DNA from: Molossus alvarezi
Lineage: Eukaryota; Chordata; Mammalia; Chiroptera; Molossidae
DNA: 64,000 nt
Reading direction: 5' to 3'
NCBI GenBank assembly: GCA_037176705.1
Contig: CM073891.1
Span: 48,920,571-48,984,570 of the forward strand
A program made the translations under genes and the position numbers. This document shows, piece by piece, positions 12,820 to 25,238 of the stretch; the first letter of the stretch is position 1; every line of letters begins with the position of its first letter. The notes under the pieces were generated by a model that was not told the origin of the DNA, searched no databases, and saw only the letters and a list, made by a program, of their open reading frames with translations.

Positions 12820-13042
12820 CTGTCCCAATGAACAAGACATCATATTGGCCATCCTCTGCTTCTACTTGATCCACTGCTATTTGTTTCAGGTTATATTTTC
12901 CATCTGTTTTCACCAGTATTGGTTTTTTATGGGCAGGTTTTATGGGCTGGTACATAAGTGGATGGCTTCTTGCAAATCGGATAGCGTCATCAGGATAGTC
13001 TTTTGTGGTTCCGTATCTCCCTCCATTCACTTTGCTGGCACA
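12820..13042 (-). CDS. SEMA3E: SEMA3E internal exon, distal sema domain (probably exon 11)
   Basis: The largest exon here (223 bases). It starts at phase 0 with C-A-S-K-V-N-G-G-R-Y-G-T-T-K-D-Y-P-D-D, continues F-A-R-S-H-P-L-M-Y-Q and K-T-D-G-K-Y-N-L-K-Q-I-A-V-D, and ends E-D-G-Q-Y-D-V-L-F-I-G-T plus one base of Asp. The P-D-D-x-I-x-F-x-R-x-H-P-L-M-Y block and the D-G-x-Y-D-V-x-F-x-G-T strand are the last propeller blades. N-G-G-R-Y-G-T-T-K-D-Y is specific to SEMA3E among the class-3 paralogues I recall, and is the main reason for the gene name. The acceptor is tattttag and the donor gtaaaa. A longer open frame runs past the donor into the intron; those extra codons are not part of the protein. 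Confidence 0.97.
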
Positions 13043-13229
13043 CTAAAATACAAGTGGGTGAGGTCATTTTTTTTTGCCTTAAACCTAAAGAGCAAATTTA
13101 AAATTGATTATGAAAAGAACCAGATAAACTGTTTATGCTTGATTAACCGTGCATTTAGAAACATTTGGTAAGCATCTATTTTCATTACAGAAATGAAATC
13201 TACATTAAAAATTGCAAAGAGATTCTGAA

Positions 13230-13269
13230 TTAAACTAATTCAGAATTAGTTAATTCTGAATTAGTTTAA
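13230..13269. repeat. 40-base near-perfect palindrome
   Basis: Left arm ttaaactaattcagaatta (13230-13248) and right arm taattctgaattagtttaa (13251-13269) are exact reverse complements around a 2-base GT spacer. It lies about 190 bases upstream of the 223-base exon in gene direction. Confidence 0.95.
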
Positions 13270-13887
13270 ACATACAAGACTAGAAATACACAGAGAGCAG
13301 TGAAATCCTGGAAAAGGAAAGTATATTTAATATTGGTATAGTTTGAAGGTGGCAAAAATGTACAACATCATAAATATTGTAATTATATTCCCTGGTTTCT
13401 GAAACCCAATTTTTCACATTGTGAATCAAATTCTGAAGGTAAACAATATATTGTTCAGAGCAAAAGACAAACCTCTTTGTTGTGCTAAATCTTCCTCTCC
13501 CCAAATTAAGGACCACAACAGCACAAAAGAGCTTTCCCATTGTGGAGAGGATGATGATATATATGACTGGTGATGGTTTTAGTGGGCTCAGTGACTATAG
13601 AATTCAGTGCTGTAACTTAGAAACCTATTCAAATTCCATCATTATTGGTTAAGAAAAAACCCTCTCTATTCTATGGTAATCTGGATGAATTTGTATTATT
13701 TTTGTATGAATTAGACAGAATAAATTGAGGAAACCAGAATATTTGCTAAACAATGTCTCAGTTCTTAAATCACTGCCTCTAAAAATAAATGTCCAACAGC
13801 ACCTTAAATTAGTTCTTGGAATACCTTGACCTGTTGAATCATGCATGTTATTAAGCGCTCCCTCATTTTACATATTTTCCTCCAGAA

Positions 13888-14040
13888 TCAGCAGCAACTG
13901 CAATGATCATCTTGATAAAAATTTTCCACTTTAGAGTATAAATACAGTAGTTTAGTAATCAGACTCTGCAAAGAAGGCATTTTTAACGGTTTGTTTTAAA
14001 AATTGAGGCCATATTTCTTAATTTGGCCTGAATTTTTCAC
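13888..14040 (+). repeat. Divergent intronic duplicate, copy 1
   Basis: It shares an ordered series of blocks with 16580-16765: agcagcaa, gataaaaattt, gagta-aaa-acagtagtt, ctgcaaa, tttttaa, tgttttaaaaat and ggcc. The origin is unknown: a local duplication or an unclassified old repeat. Confidence 0.6.
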
Positions 14041-14531
14041 TTAAGTGTACTTTCACGATACATAATTGGAAACATTTTGGACCAGCCTGGAAACAGTTCA
14101 GTAACCAGTCACTTCCTCCAAATCTCCTTTAATACCATGTGGTTTCAAGAAGCTTTTCCAGCAAAGCCACAGGAGTGGGTTTTCTCCATTTAAATTGTAA
14201 TTTCAATCAATAGAGTGAAATAAAATATACTTTATGTCTTACTGGAAGTCATAATTTTAAGCTAGGCAGAGAGAGTGATTGAAATGGCAAAGCCTTACAC
14301 TTGTTAATGGAGGTAAGGTTTGTTTCCACTTTGGATTCTGGCTCTGCAAAAAGGTTTCTACTAGACTTGCAAGAACTTGTGGAATCAGCATAGTGATGGG
14401 TTTTCACCAGCTGCTCATAAAAGAGTAGACTTTGACTTCATGACAAGTTAAGTGTTCTCCATGGCTCACGTAACCCACAAAATGATCATACATGTGCCCA
14501 ATCTAGTTGCGCACAGGATACATGATACAAA

Positions 14532-14579
14532 ATCATCACTGTCATCATCATCACCATCACCATCGTCGTCATTATTTTT
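14532..14579. repeat. Imperfect (ATC)n microsatellite
   Basis: Runs of tcatca, ccatca and cgtcgt units. Confidence 0.8.
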
Positions 14580-15062
14580 TCAGTTATGTGTACAATTAAA
14601 TGCACAAAGGTTCAAATGGCTGGCGAGGGAGAGTCTTGGTAGCACCAGCTGAGAGGCAGGTGGTGGCATCTGCTGTGTCCCCAGTACTTGGCGGTGGCAC
14701 CTTTGTTCTAGGGGCTCAGCAAGAACGGTAGATGAAATGCTCAGTGTTCTGAAGAGGCAGAGAAAAGGCTACTTTTAGATATGCTAAAGTGAGAATCTAG
14801 GAGAAAGTTTGGCCTGGGGAACTTCGAACCCAAATATTAGAATACAAAAAAAAAAATGTCTCCTGCTTGAAAATTACACGTGGCACTAATTCTTGTGAGG
14901 AGGCTGGGAGTGATACGCTGCTCCTTTGATTAGATGTTTCTGTATTCACCAGTACCCTTAAAAATAAAAGTTTAGTTGGGGTTACTTAGCCAAAATGTCA
15001 ATGATAATACATATTTCATAATCCTGCTAAAATGTACGCACCATAGGTTCTTTTCTTTCTTT

Positions 15063-15305
15063 CCTTTTTTTTTTTTATCCTTACCTGAGGACATTTTCTC
15101 ATATTTTGTTCAGATAGAGTGGGAAGGAGAAAGAGAGAGAGAAACATCGACGTGAAAGGGACACAGCGAGTGGCTGTCACCCGCACGACCCAACCAGGGC
15201 GGGGGACAAACTGCAACCGAGGTAGGTGCCCTTAGCAGGAACCAAACCCGGGTCTCTCTGGACCGCAGGTCGATGCTCTAACTGCTGAGCCAAACTGGTC
15301 AGGGC
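15063..15305 (-). mobile_element. Ves SINE with target-site duplication
   Basis: Full-length minus-strand copy. A 15-base direct repeat, taggttcttttcttt, flanks it at 15044-15058 and 15309-15323. Confidence 0.92.
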
Positions 15306-15508
15306 CTGTAGGTTCTTTTCTTTAAGTAACAAGCACACAACTAGATATAAGAAGTGATTTTTCTTTGCCATGCAAGTGGTCAAGTGTATTTTCAGGTATA
15401 GGACTTAACTGTTTAATGCACAGTTTTATAAAATATCTGAAACAGTGAACAAAATATTACTAAAAGCCTTTAACAAATAAGAATATTTTGCTAAATGCCT
15501 AAACTTAC

Positions 15509-15653
15509 AGAGCCAGGCCTTGGATAAGGGACTTTCCCTTCATAGAGTGACCAGTGGTATTCAGGTCCTTCCTTATGTGCATATGGTCCGTTAAAAGCTG
15601 CCCGGATGCTCGACATGTGATAGACACATATAGCATGTCCTCTAAATATATTA
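15509..15653 (-). CDS. SEMA3E: SEMA3E internal exon, sema domain (probably exon 10)
   Basis: A 145-base exon. One base completes Ser, then [30 protein letters not shown] and [12 protein letters not shown], ending at phase 0. The C-V-Y-x-M-x-x-I-R-x-x-F-x-G-P strand and the G-x-V-P-x-P-R-P-G turn before a Cys are diagnostic of the sema domain. '[11 protein letters not shown]' fits SEMA3E better than the 3A, 3C or 3D sequences I remember. The acceptor is tatttcag and the donor a consensus gtaagt. The exon lies between two divergent intronic duplicates (see findings). Confidence 0.97.
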
Positions 15654-15984
15654 CTGAAATAAAAATAAAAAAAAGATAATTACTATTATGGAACCAACTA
15701 GGAGATCACCTAGTCAAACATCCAGACTACATAGAAAAGAAAGTTTCTGGGTAAAAAAGTTACAACCTCTTAAGAGTAGAATATTCTAGAAATATTAACT
15801 ATTGCAATATTTCAAGTATTAAAACTCCAAAACTTAATATTTCTTTGCCTATTTTATAATAAATTAAAAATTACATTGCTAGAATCATAAAAGTATGTAG
15901 TTGTGTCACTTCACTTTATTATCGCTAAATCTTATATTGTGGTTTTAAATTTTTAATTAAGAAAGATATAGGTTTAATATTTAA

Positions 15985-16197
15985 ATTTTTTTTTTTTATT
16001 GATTTCAGAGAGAGAGGAAAGGAGAGGGAGAGAGAGACAGAAACATCGATGAGCAAGAACATCAACTGGCCGCCTCCTGCATGCCCCCTATCTGGAGATG
16101 GGGCCCACAACTGGGCATGTGTCCTGACTGGTAATCGAACTGGTGACCTCATGATGCATGAGTCGATGTGCAACCACTGAGCCACACCAGCTGGACG
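15985..16197 (-). mobile_element. Ves SINE, 'attgattt' tail type
   Basis: Minus-strand copy with the tRNA head near 16190 and a tail reading tttattgatttcagagag, the second tail type found in this window. Confidence 0.88.
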
Positions 16198-16579
16198 ATA
16201 GGTTTACTATTTTAAAAGATTCATTCTCCAAGTAAATTACTCATTTTAAGGTTTGATTTCCTTGTATGTTATTCCATATTCAGAATAGACAGTGATCTCC
16301 TAATCACCATGTTGTTAATATTGCTACAAATTCAACTCACATTTTCTTAGCTTTCTCAGAAGTGTATATTTTCTGAATAATAAGCTAAAGTCTTATGAAA
16401 CTTTCGGGCTTTGTCCCATTCTTTACCTTGACTATATAGACATTTAGAAGCTTGCTGTATATTCCTTCCTCCAGGTCACTAAAACCAGTGTTAGAATGAA
16501 ACGATGACCGGACAGAACTAGATTAATTTGTGGGAAATTATTTAAATTATATAGAACCCAGATTATTTATCTCCATAGG

Positions 16580-16765
16580 TAGCAGCAATTGAAATTATTT
16601 GCTAGATAAAAATTTCTATGTGCAAAGAGTAAAGACAGTAGTTGATTATGACAAGTTTTATTGGGGGCATATGTACTGAAATCCTGCAAAAGGACGTTTT
16701 TAAATGATATGTTTTAAAAATGTGGCCTTTTTCTTAGTTTTGTGTGATCTGAATGAACTCTCACA
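16580..16765 (+). repeat. Divergent intronic duplicate, copy 2
   Basis: Counterpart of 13888-14040 in the same orientation. It carries an extra 'ttttattgggggcatatgta' segment. The 145-base SEMA3E exon lies between the two copies. Confidence 0.6.
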
Positions 16766-17701
16766 TTTACCCAGCCCCCTCCTTCTGAAAATCAAAATAA
16801 TTAATGTTTGTGAGAGTGCTTTGCAAGATGCAAAATTCCTTATAAATGGGAAAGTTCCTGCACTCGGAGACACCTGTAGAACAGCAGTTACGTTACTGTC
16901 TTAGGACATCAATTCACACATTCGTAACACACATTGAAGCAATTGGAAATGCCTACGATAGTGAGAAAACCAGAGATAGTCTCTCAACTGGAGTGGCAAT
17001 AAACCTTTGATCACCATGCTACAAGTATCAACCCTTACGTCAGGTAACAGCTGGAAAACCATTTTCTGTGATTTATGTATACATTGAACAGTCAACATTA
17101 AAATTATGGAAGAAAATAATGTCTTGTCTTTGAAATCTAGACAGACCCATTATGCTATCACTTAGGAAAGTAGCTTACAAACTGAACATTAAAACCCATA
17201 GAAAACGGATTATCTCATAGCTTGTATTAATCACGTAAAGCCGTGGAATTATCATGCAGTGCATAAATTCTGCGCTGGCATAAGGGAGAAGATGACGTTC
17301 AGAAAAAGTTAGGGATTTTCTATAGACTGTGATAACTACCAATCCATATTAACCACTTTCTTTGCATCAAGGAACAATTGATGGCAAAATTGTTTTCATG
17401 TTTCTCTGTTGAAGAAAAGGTCTCCTTACAATAGCAGGAAACTTATCCAAAGAGCTTCATTTTTTTTTTTTCAAAGTGAGCATATGAAATCACCTGCTAA
17501 GAAACTGAATGAAAGCTTTCTGGAAAGACACTAAGCAAATAAGTTAAACATGATTATATCACAGTTTAAGACCAGTGCAATGCAAAAGAGAAAGTATGTT
17601 ATATCATCCAATCCCTTTCTAGAGAATTGGGGAATAATCTTTATTTCTCATTCCAGTCATCTCACCTCTACTGCCTTATTTAGAAAAACACTCAAGATAT
17701 A

Positions 17702-17736
<35 letters not shown>

Positions 17737-17779
17737 AGCGTGCGCACACGCGCTCGCACACATGCACACATATATATAC
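17702..17779. repeat. Compound (AT)n(AC)n and CA/CG tract
   Basis: AT run, then AC run, then an imperfect alternating purine-pyrimidine stretch (gcgtgcgcacacgcgctcgcac). Confidence 0.9.
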
Positions 17780-18329
17780 ACTTTCAATCAAACTGATTCT
17801 AATAATATTTTTCATGCATGTACCAACATGCATGAACAACTATTTGATTCATTTCCCCAGCACGCATCAAAGCATACAAAATATAAAAATAAAAAATAAA
17901 AAAAATACATTATAAGCCCTAAACATGAGCAGCTTATTTAAATTTAAAACATGGAAGGCAAACGTCAAACATGTATTCTCTGTGAATCTACATGGAAGTA
18001 GAACAACCAGAGTAAAGGGTGAATAAGGTGTTTGGTGACTAAAGACCAAGGACTATTTCTAGAAGGTGAAAATAGACAAGTGTTGAAGAATGGATATGAA
18101 TAGTCTTGAAAGAGAAAGCTCTTTGAAGCAAGAGAAGTGGATAAATAAAGTCCTGGCGATGGGAATGAATAAAGGAGACACTGGGGTTCTGTCAGTAAAG
18201 CATTGGAGACCTTAGAGGACAGACTTCCAAAGCTGAGTGGGTAACAGCTGATAGAGAGCTTTGAAAGGCTGACTTGGAAAATTGTATATGATAATTAAAA
18301 GAATCACTGTATTTGTTTCCTTGCCCTTG

Positions 18330-18655
18330 GAGTCAAATTCACAAAGTCAGACAGAAACAGACAAACTCGTATGATGTCATTCATGTGGAATATGAAACAA
18401 AAAGAAACAAATGAACAAACCCAATGAAAACAAACTCATAAACACAGACAACAGATTGGTGGTTACCAGAGGGGAAGGGGTGGAGCAAACAGGGTAAAGA
18501 GGGTAAAGAGGGTCAAATGTGTGGTGATGGATGGAACATATTTTTGGTGATGAGCACACTATAATGTATACAGATATTGAATTCTAATTCAATTCAATAC
18601 CTGAAAATTACCTAATGTTATTAACCAATGATACTGCAATAAAAAATTATCCTAG
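18330..18655 (+). repeat. L1MA-type LINE 3' end
   Basis: 'acagattggtggttaccagagggga', 'ggtcaaatgtgtggtgatggatgga', 'gatgagcacactataatgtatacag' and an 'accaatgatactgcaataaa' end. This is the L1M 3' UTR in sense order. Confidence 0.85.
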
Positions 18656-18952
18656 ACTCTCTAGTATGGTACTAATAGTTTCTAAACTATACAAGAAAAA
18701 AATTCTGCTGTGGATCAGAGAGGGAGACATTAGGAAACTGTGCATAGGAGGATGCTAGGATACTTCAAACAAAAATAAGTAAGGATCTAGATTGAGATCA
18801 TGGCTTTAAAAATGAAAGAACAATTGTAAACACAGAATAACAAAGAAAAAATGAGAAAGACAACAGGTCTATAGTATGCCCAAGTGAGATACACAATGAT
18901 GGGAAGTCATATTTTGTTTCATAACATATTATTGACCATATAGATTTCTTAC

Positions 18953-19022
18953 CTGGTAGTGTTAAAGAGTCCAAATATCACTGGGTTCTTATGATCTCTG
19001 GTATGCAGCAAAAAAACATCCT
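18953..19022 (-). CDS. SEMA3E: SEMA3E internal exon, sema domain (probably exon 9)
   Basis: A 70-base exon: two bases completing Glu, then D-V-F-L-L-H-T-R-D-H-K-N-P-V-I-F-G-L-F-N-T-T, then two bases of a Ser codon. The motif D-x-x-x-P-V-x-x-G-x-F is the conserved sema blade strand that precedes the G-S/H-A-(I/V)-C-x-Y strand in the next exon. N-T-T is a potential N-glycosylation site. The acceptor is aatttttcag and the donor gtaaga. No stop or frameshift is present, and the size equals that of the homologous exon in other SEMA3 genes. Confidence 0.96.
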
Positions 19023-20534
<1,512 letters not shown>

Positions 20535-20677
20535 CATGCAGAGCCGCCCCACTCGGGTGTAAATAGCATGGGCATTGTTTTCAGCCTCTAGTGCCTTCTC
20601 AGTGAAAAAGAAATACACTTTGTTGTCATCACGGTCTTCATTGTCAGGAATCATATATGAACCTACAAATTTTGGTT
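20535..20677 (-). CDS. SEMA3E: SEMA3E internal exon, sema domain (probably exon 7)
   Basis: A 143-base exon encoding (E)-P-K-F-V-G-S-Y-M-I-P-D-N-E-D-R-D-D-N-K-V-Y-F-F-F-T-E-K and ending T-R-V-G-R-L-C-M. The D-D-K/N-x-Y-F-F-F block and the G-R-L/I-C motif are hallmarks of sema propeller blades. Two bases complete a Glu codon with the previous exon, and the end is at phase 0. The acceptor is ttctatag and the donor gtgaga. The final residue before the splice is Met (ATG), where I remember Val in human SEMA3E; that needs an alignment. The size equals the usual SEMA3 exon at this place. Confidence 0.96.
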
Positions 20678-20807
20678 CTATAGAAGGAAAAAATAAAGAA
20701 AATTGAAATAGTTATTACAATAAAATAAGTCATTTTAATCAATTATATGTCACATGAAAGCTTCAGGTTAACTTTCATTATTTATGAAGAAATAAAACAT
20801 TTTCCTT

Positions 20808-21050
20808 GCCCTGGCTGATTTGGCTCAGTGGTAGAGTGTCGGACCTGCAGACCAGAGAGTCTTGGGTTCAGTTCCCACTAAGGGCACGTACCTTGGTTGC
20901 AGTTTGACTCCAGCCTCTGTTGGGGTTGTATGGGTGGCAGCCACTTGATGTGTTTCTCTCATGTCAATGTTTCTCTCTCTCTTGTCTTCCCTCTCTCTCT
21001 CCTGCTCTATCTGAAAATAAATGCAAAAATGTCCTCAAGTGAGGATTAAA
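20808..21050 (+). mobile_element. Ves SINE
   Basis: Plus-strand copy starting gccctggctgatttggctcag, with a B box (ggttcagttccc), CT-rich middle and tail cctcaagtgaggattaaaa. Confidence 0.9.
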
Positions 21051-22023
21051 AAAATACAAAAAAATAAAACAAAACACATTTTTCTTGAAATTTTACATGA
21101 AACGTTAAAAATCAGGTCATCTCCATTTTATTTAAAATAAACAGTTTTTTAAAAAAAATATTAGAGGATAATTTAATTGGAGTATTAAAAAGTCAAGGTG
21201 AAAAAAAAAATTGAACACCATACATTGTAGACTTGAATGTGTTCAAAGATGGACAAATTGGAGGCACCATGAGGTAGTGTCCATAAATAATTTCTTCTGA
21301 TACATAAATAAAGTGAATGTAAATATATGTAAAATATTTTCATAAATAAGTCCTTTTAAATTCATAAATTATCTAGTAGTCTAGTTCATGAAAGATCATT
21401 ATAATTTTAAGACAGAAAATTTAAGTTTTTGTGTTTGTAGTCTAAAGAATCTGAGTGAATGAGTTTTGATTGATATGGAAGGTCAAATATTTTAATAATA
21501 ACATGCTGCCAATAATGACTATGCACTTTAAATCTCCATAAAAAGGATGAAAACATCATAAAATGATATTTTAGTCCCTAGGTATACCAGTGTGCCAAAA
21601 TATATAAATTATTCCTTACAAAGAATTCTATGTCAGTGAATACCTAGTGATTTTCCTAGCATCTTCTTTCTCTCCAAAGTGCAATGTGAACCCATTAAAA
21701 CAAGAAAAGCAAAGCCATCAAGTCATCCAAAATGATACCAACTCATTGGATAAAAGGTTTTTTTACTTTTCATATATTTGCTTTGTTTTCTCCCTTTAAA
21801 TCCTGATTTCTACACATTGCTATAAATGTAATTTGGTTTTATAATGAAGCCAAATCATTTAGATATGAAAAATACACACATATCATCTATAATATTTTAA
21901 TTCATAAATATTGCTTATTTAAAAAATTCTAAATTTTGTAAATTCTATAAATTACTCATCAAAATGACAAATTCCCCATGAGTTCTAGACTTACGGTCAA
22001 CTCTGATTTATATACTCTTTTCT

Positions 22024-22040
22024 CCTCAACCCTACCTTTC
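22024..22040 (-). promoter_or_regulatory. Duplicated copy of the 5' splice site (SINE target-site duplication, distal copy)
   Basis: These 17 bases are identical to 22270-22286, which span the real exon end and donor. On the minus strand both read GAAAG then GTAGGGTTGAGG. The two copies flank the Ves SINE exactly, so this is its target-site duplication. The distal donor (GT at 22035-22034) is a potential alternative 5' splice site. Whether it is used is not known. Confidence 0.85.
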
Positions 22041-22269
22041 TTTTTAATTTTTATTTTTTATTTTTCCTGTATTGATTTAAGAGAGAGAGAGGAAGTGACA
22101 GGGAGAGAGAGATAGAAACATCGATAAGAGAGAACATCGATTGGTCACACCCTGCATGCCCCCACTGGGGTTCAGGCCCACAACCAGGGCATGTGTCCTG
22201 ACCAGGAAACGAACCAGTGACCTCTTGATACATGAGTCAATGCTCAGTCACTTAGCCACACCGTCGGGA
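22041..22269 (-). mobile_element. Ves SINE abutting a SEMA3E splice donor
   Basis: Minus-strand copy of the 'attgattt' tail type. It is flanked by a perfect 17-base target-site duplication (22024-22040 and 22270-22286), one copy of which contains the exon border. Its orientation is sense relative to SEMA3E. Confidence 0.92.
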
Positions 22270-22281
22270 CCTCAACCCTAC

Positions 22282-22401
22282 CTTTCAACAGGCGCTCATC
22301 GTCATGCTCGGTGCGGATATGGGCTAGTCTCCCCATGCTCCGGAACACGGCAGCATCCCTGCCCCAATAGTCGCTGTAGAGTCCAGCAAACAACTCACTA
22401 C
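22282..22401 (-). CDS. SEMA3E: SEMA3E internal exon, sema domain (probably exon 6); 3' border overlaps a SINE target duplication
   Basis: A 120-base exon, entered with two bases of a Gly codon and left after one base of a Glu codon. It encodes S-E-L-F-A-G-L-Y-S-D-Y-W-G-R-D-A-A-V-F-R-S-M-G through R-T-E-H-D-D-E-R-L-L-K. This is the conserved SEMA3 block around the GRDxAxFR motif and the RTExxD loop in the sema beta-propeller. The acceptor is ctctgtag and the donor gtaggg. The last five exon bases and the first twelve intron bases lie within a 17-base target-site duplication of the adjacent Ves SINE, so the same donor sequence recurs 246 bases downstream. Frame and phase fit both neighbours exactly. 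Confidence 0.96.
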
Positions 22402-22544
22402 CTACAGAGCAATATCAGTTAAAAATAAGTCAGTGCTTATTTCTGGATCTGAAGCCACAATATAAATCACAATTACATTAATCATGTCTAGGTTTACTAT
22501 GAACACAACCTTATGAAATTAAATTAGCGTGGGCATGCATATAG

Positions 22545-22735
22545 CATAGTCAAATGGCCAGTTTCAGTTCTAATTCTGTCCCTTACCAGCTGTGTGAACT
22601 TGGGCAAGTTGGTTAACCTCTCAGTTTCCTCATTTATAAACAGGAATAGCACTCAAAAGGATTAACAATAAAGAAAATAGAGTAACTGGCACATCCTAAG
22701 GCCTATATGAGTATTTGGTAAATAAACTGGTTTGA
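22545..22735 (+). repeat. MIR SINE
   Basis: Clear MIR core: ccagctgtgtgaacttgggcaagtt, then cctcagtttcctcattt and a tail with 'taaataaa'. Confidence 0.88.
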
Positions 22736-23504
22736 TCTTATTTTACTAAACTTCTTTTAACTGTAATATCATCAGGTTATTATTATTGTTGTTGTTTTTA
22801 TATGTGAGTTAGCTAACTCAAATCCTGTTTGTAACAAGAAATTGCCTCCATCAACATGATTTTAATGTGGAACCACAAAGTCTGACAAAGTTGGATACAA
22901 TCCACTAGTCGCCATTTAATTTGCAAATTTGTTGCTTAGAGAGGAAAGCTATAGTTCATAGTCTAATCCTGCAGTCAACATAATGCCTGGTGGAGGTGGT
23001 GGTGGAGGCGCAGACTTAACATCAGACTGAGGGATACCTAAATGTATGTAGTGTCTCAAGAAACAACAATGTGTCTTTAAAGCCAGAAAGAAAGACATTA
23101 AAAATAGCTTATGGGATGAGAAAGAAAAAGTTTAACAACTAGAAATATAAGGACATACCGGAACCCCAGAAACCAACACCTCTCAAACATAGGGGCTTTT
23201 GTCCTTGTGACAACAAAAGGTAATCAGTGTGCCCATCACTGATGCCAGAGGACATTCTGGGCCTATGCAGCTTCAATGTCCTCTCCCATGCAAAAATCTC
23301 TGATTAAGATGCAAATGATAGCATCAGATCACTGAAAATAGCAAACTCAATTTAGGGTGCTAAAATAATTTTTTTCATGTCATATAATTCTAGCCAGGTT
23401 TAAAAACACAGAGATGAGCAGTACCCTAAACTCAAAGTATTAATGCTTTTCTGTTAAAACTGTGAAGTGTACATGTGGACACATGGCATTTAAAGTGCTT
23501 TAAG

Positions 23505-23703
23505 AGTTCTGGCTGGTTTGGCTCAGCGATTAGAGCGTCAGCCCACGGACCAAAGAGTTGTGGGTTCACTTCCGGTCAAGGGCATGTACCTTGGTTGCAG
23601 TTTGGCCCTGGCCCTGGTCAGGGTTGTGTGGGAAGCAACCACTCGTTGTGTCTCTCTCACGTCAATATTTGCATACATACATACATAAATAAATAAATAA
23701 AGT
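23505..23703 (+). mobile_element. Ves SINE with ATAC/AAAT tail
   Basis: Plus-strand copy with a clear A box (ggctcagcgattagagcgt) and B box. The usual CT-rich 3' part is replaced by a short (CATA)n(AAAT)n tract. ctttaagag occurs on both sides and may be the target duplication. Confidence 0.88.
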
Positions 23704-24865
23704 CCTTTAAGAGAATTCAAATTAACTGTATTTCCAGTTTCTTATATTTTAACTGTACACTCAATTTTAGAATTTGAATTATTAAAGGTACATGTATAAT
23801 AATTTGACCAAGTGTAAAACAAAATTTGAAAGAACTTGAATACCACATTTATAAATTTTATTGTAAAAATTTACAAATTATTTTAATGTCTATGAAGTGT
23901 TTTTAAGGTGAAGCTTATAAATAATATATATTTAAATATATTAAATATATTTGTTTGATTTAGGATTTGAAAAATAATCAACTGAGTTGTAAATGGGACA
24001 CTTTGTAAGGAAGTTTATTTTCAACTTTATTATACCAGATTTAGAAATAGAATAACAAGATACAAATTGAATTTAAAGACTTAAGAGAAATGAGTTTGGA
24101 AATGTAATTATAATAAACTTTTTCATTTACAAAAAAGACAAGTAACTGCAAATTGTTTTACTGTTCTCAAAATTCATTATGGATACTTAAAAACTATATC
24201 GAATAGAATATAAATATAAATACAGGTTTTCCATAAATAAATTCACTTTTAAACTATACATATTATATGAGAGAGAGAGAAAACGGAGATAGAATATGAA
24301 CAGTCGGTGAATTGAGGTAAATGGTATACAGTATAACTTATACTCCTCTTTCAATTTCTCTTTGTATTTAAAATTTTTTAAGATAACAAGCTTCATAACA
24401 GAGCTGTATTTGTTGAGTTGTCCTGCAAGGTGAGAGGTGTGATAAGAAAAATAACAAAAACTGAAAAACAAAGATGCTTTACATCTGGACTTAGGAAAAT
24501 AGAAGTTGGTAAAGACAATTACGTCAACACTCTTATTTAAACATGTTCTTTGGTAACAGAAGGGGGGTAGAAAGCAACACAATGTACAGCAAAGCCACTA
24601 GTGTCGTTTCAACAGAAATTTAAATCCAAAAGTGAAGAAAGAGTATTTTGAGATAAAATGCATTCATTGGTGAGGGATATGAACTATACGTGGGATTCTG
24701 TACCCCTTCAATGTGAGTACGAAAGAGTCATGCTGAATTCATTAGAAGGCCTTGAGGATCATCACCTTTATGACATTAATGAACTAGTTGACCATAAAAG
24801 AGTTAAGTAACTAACTCCAGAGTGAGGATTTTTCTGAGATACTTTTCTTTTTATTTTACTTAAAA

Positions 24866-25058
24866 ATTTTTTTTATTGATTTTTAGAGAAAACAAAGATG
24901 GGAGAGAGAGAAAGAGAGATAAACATTGATGTGAGAGCAAAACATCGATTGGCTGTCTCCTACACGAACCCATGCCTGTTCCCTGAGTGGGAATTGAACA
25001 GGCAATCTTTCAGTGCATGAGACCACACCCAACCAACTGACCCACACTGGCCAGGGTG
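24866..25058 (-). mobile_element. Ves SINE, diverged
   Basis: Minus-strand copy of the 'attgattt' tail type, with a degenerate head ending ggccaggg. Confidence 0.85.
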
Positions 25059-25238
25059 ATATTTTTATTTTTAATTATTATACTTGATTATAGTTCCCAT
25101 CTACAAATATAAAGGCCATTCTAAATTTTTTCTAAATGTGACTTATTTTTCCAATATGGACTGGACTGAATGTTTAATGCATAAGAACAAAATATAGATT
25201 TCTTAAAAATCATTACAGTCTTCTATTTCATAAGTTTT

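Larger units (their letters stand above)
13043..15508 (-). other. SEMA3E: SEMA3E intron, 2.5 kb
   Basis: It contains a 40-base palindrome (13230-13269), one copy of a diverged duplicate (about 13888-14040), an imperfect (ATC)n tract (14532-14579) and a Ves SINE (15063-15305). The remainder is unassigned. Confidence 0.8.
15654..18952 (-). other. SEMA3E: SEMA3E intron, 3.3 kb
   Basis: It contains a Ves SINE (15985-16197), the second copy of the duplicate (about 16580-16765), a compound TA/CA tract (17702-17779) and an L1 3' end (about 18330-18655). Positions 17140-17420 are repeat-free and keep several CpGs. Confidence 0.8.
20678..22281 (-). other. SEMA3E: SEMA3E intron, 1.6 kb
   Basis: It contains a plus-strand Ves SINE (20808-21050) and, directly against its 5' splice site, a minus-strand Ves SINE (22041-22269). 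Positions 21060-22020 are AT-rich and unassigned. Confidence 0.85.

Noticed and set aside
12758..13171. Plus-strand 137-codon frame over the large exon
   Set aside because: Shadow of the SEMA3E exon on the other strand.
17702..17779. CpG island or promoter at the CG-containing tract
   Set aside because: The CGs belong to a short alternating purine-pyrimidine microsatellite and there is no wider GC enrichment.
24187..24582. Minus-strand open frame of 131 codons
   Set aside because: AT-rich, K/F/S/Y-rich composition typical of chance frames, with no homology recognised.
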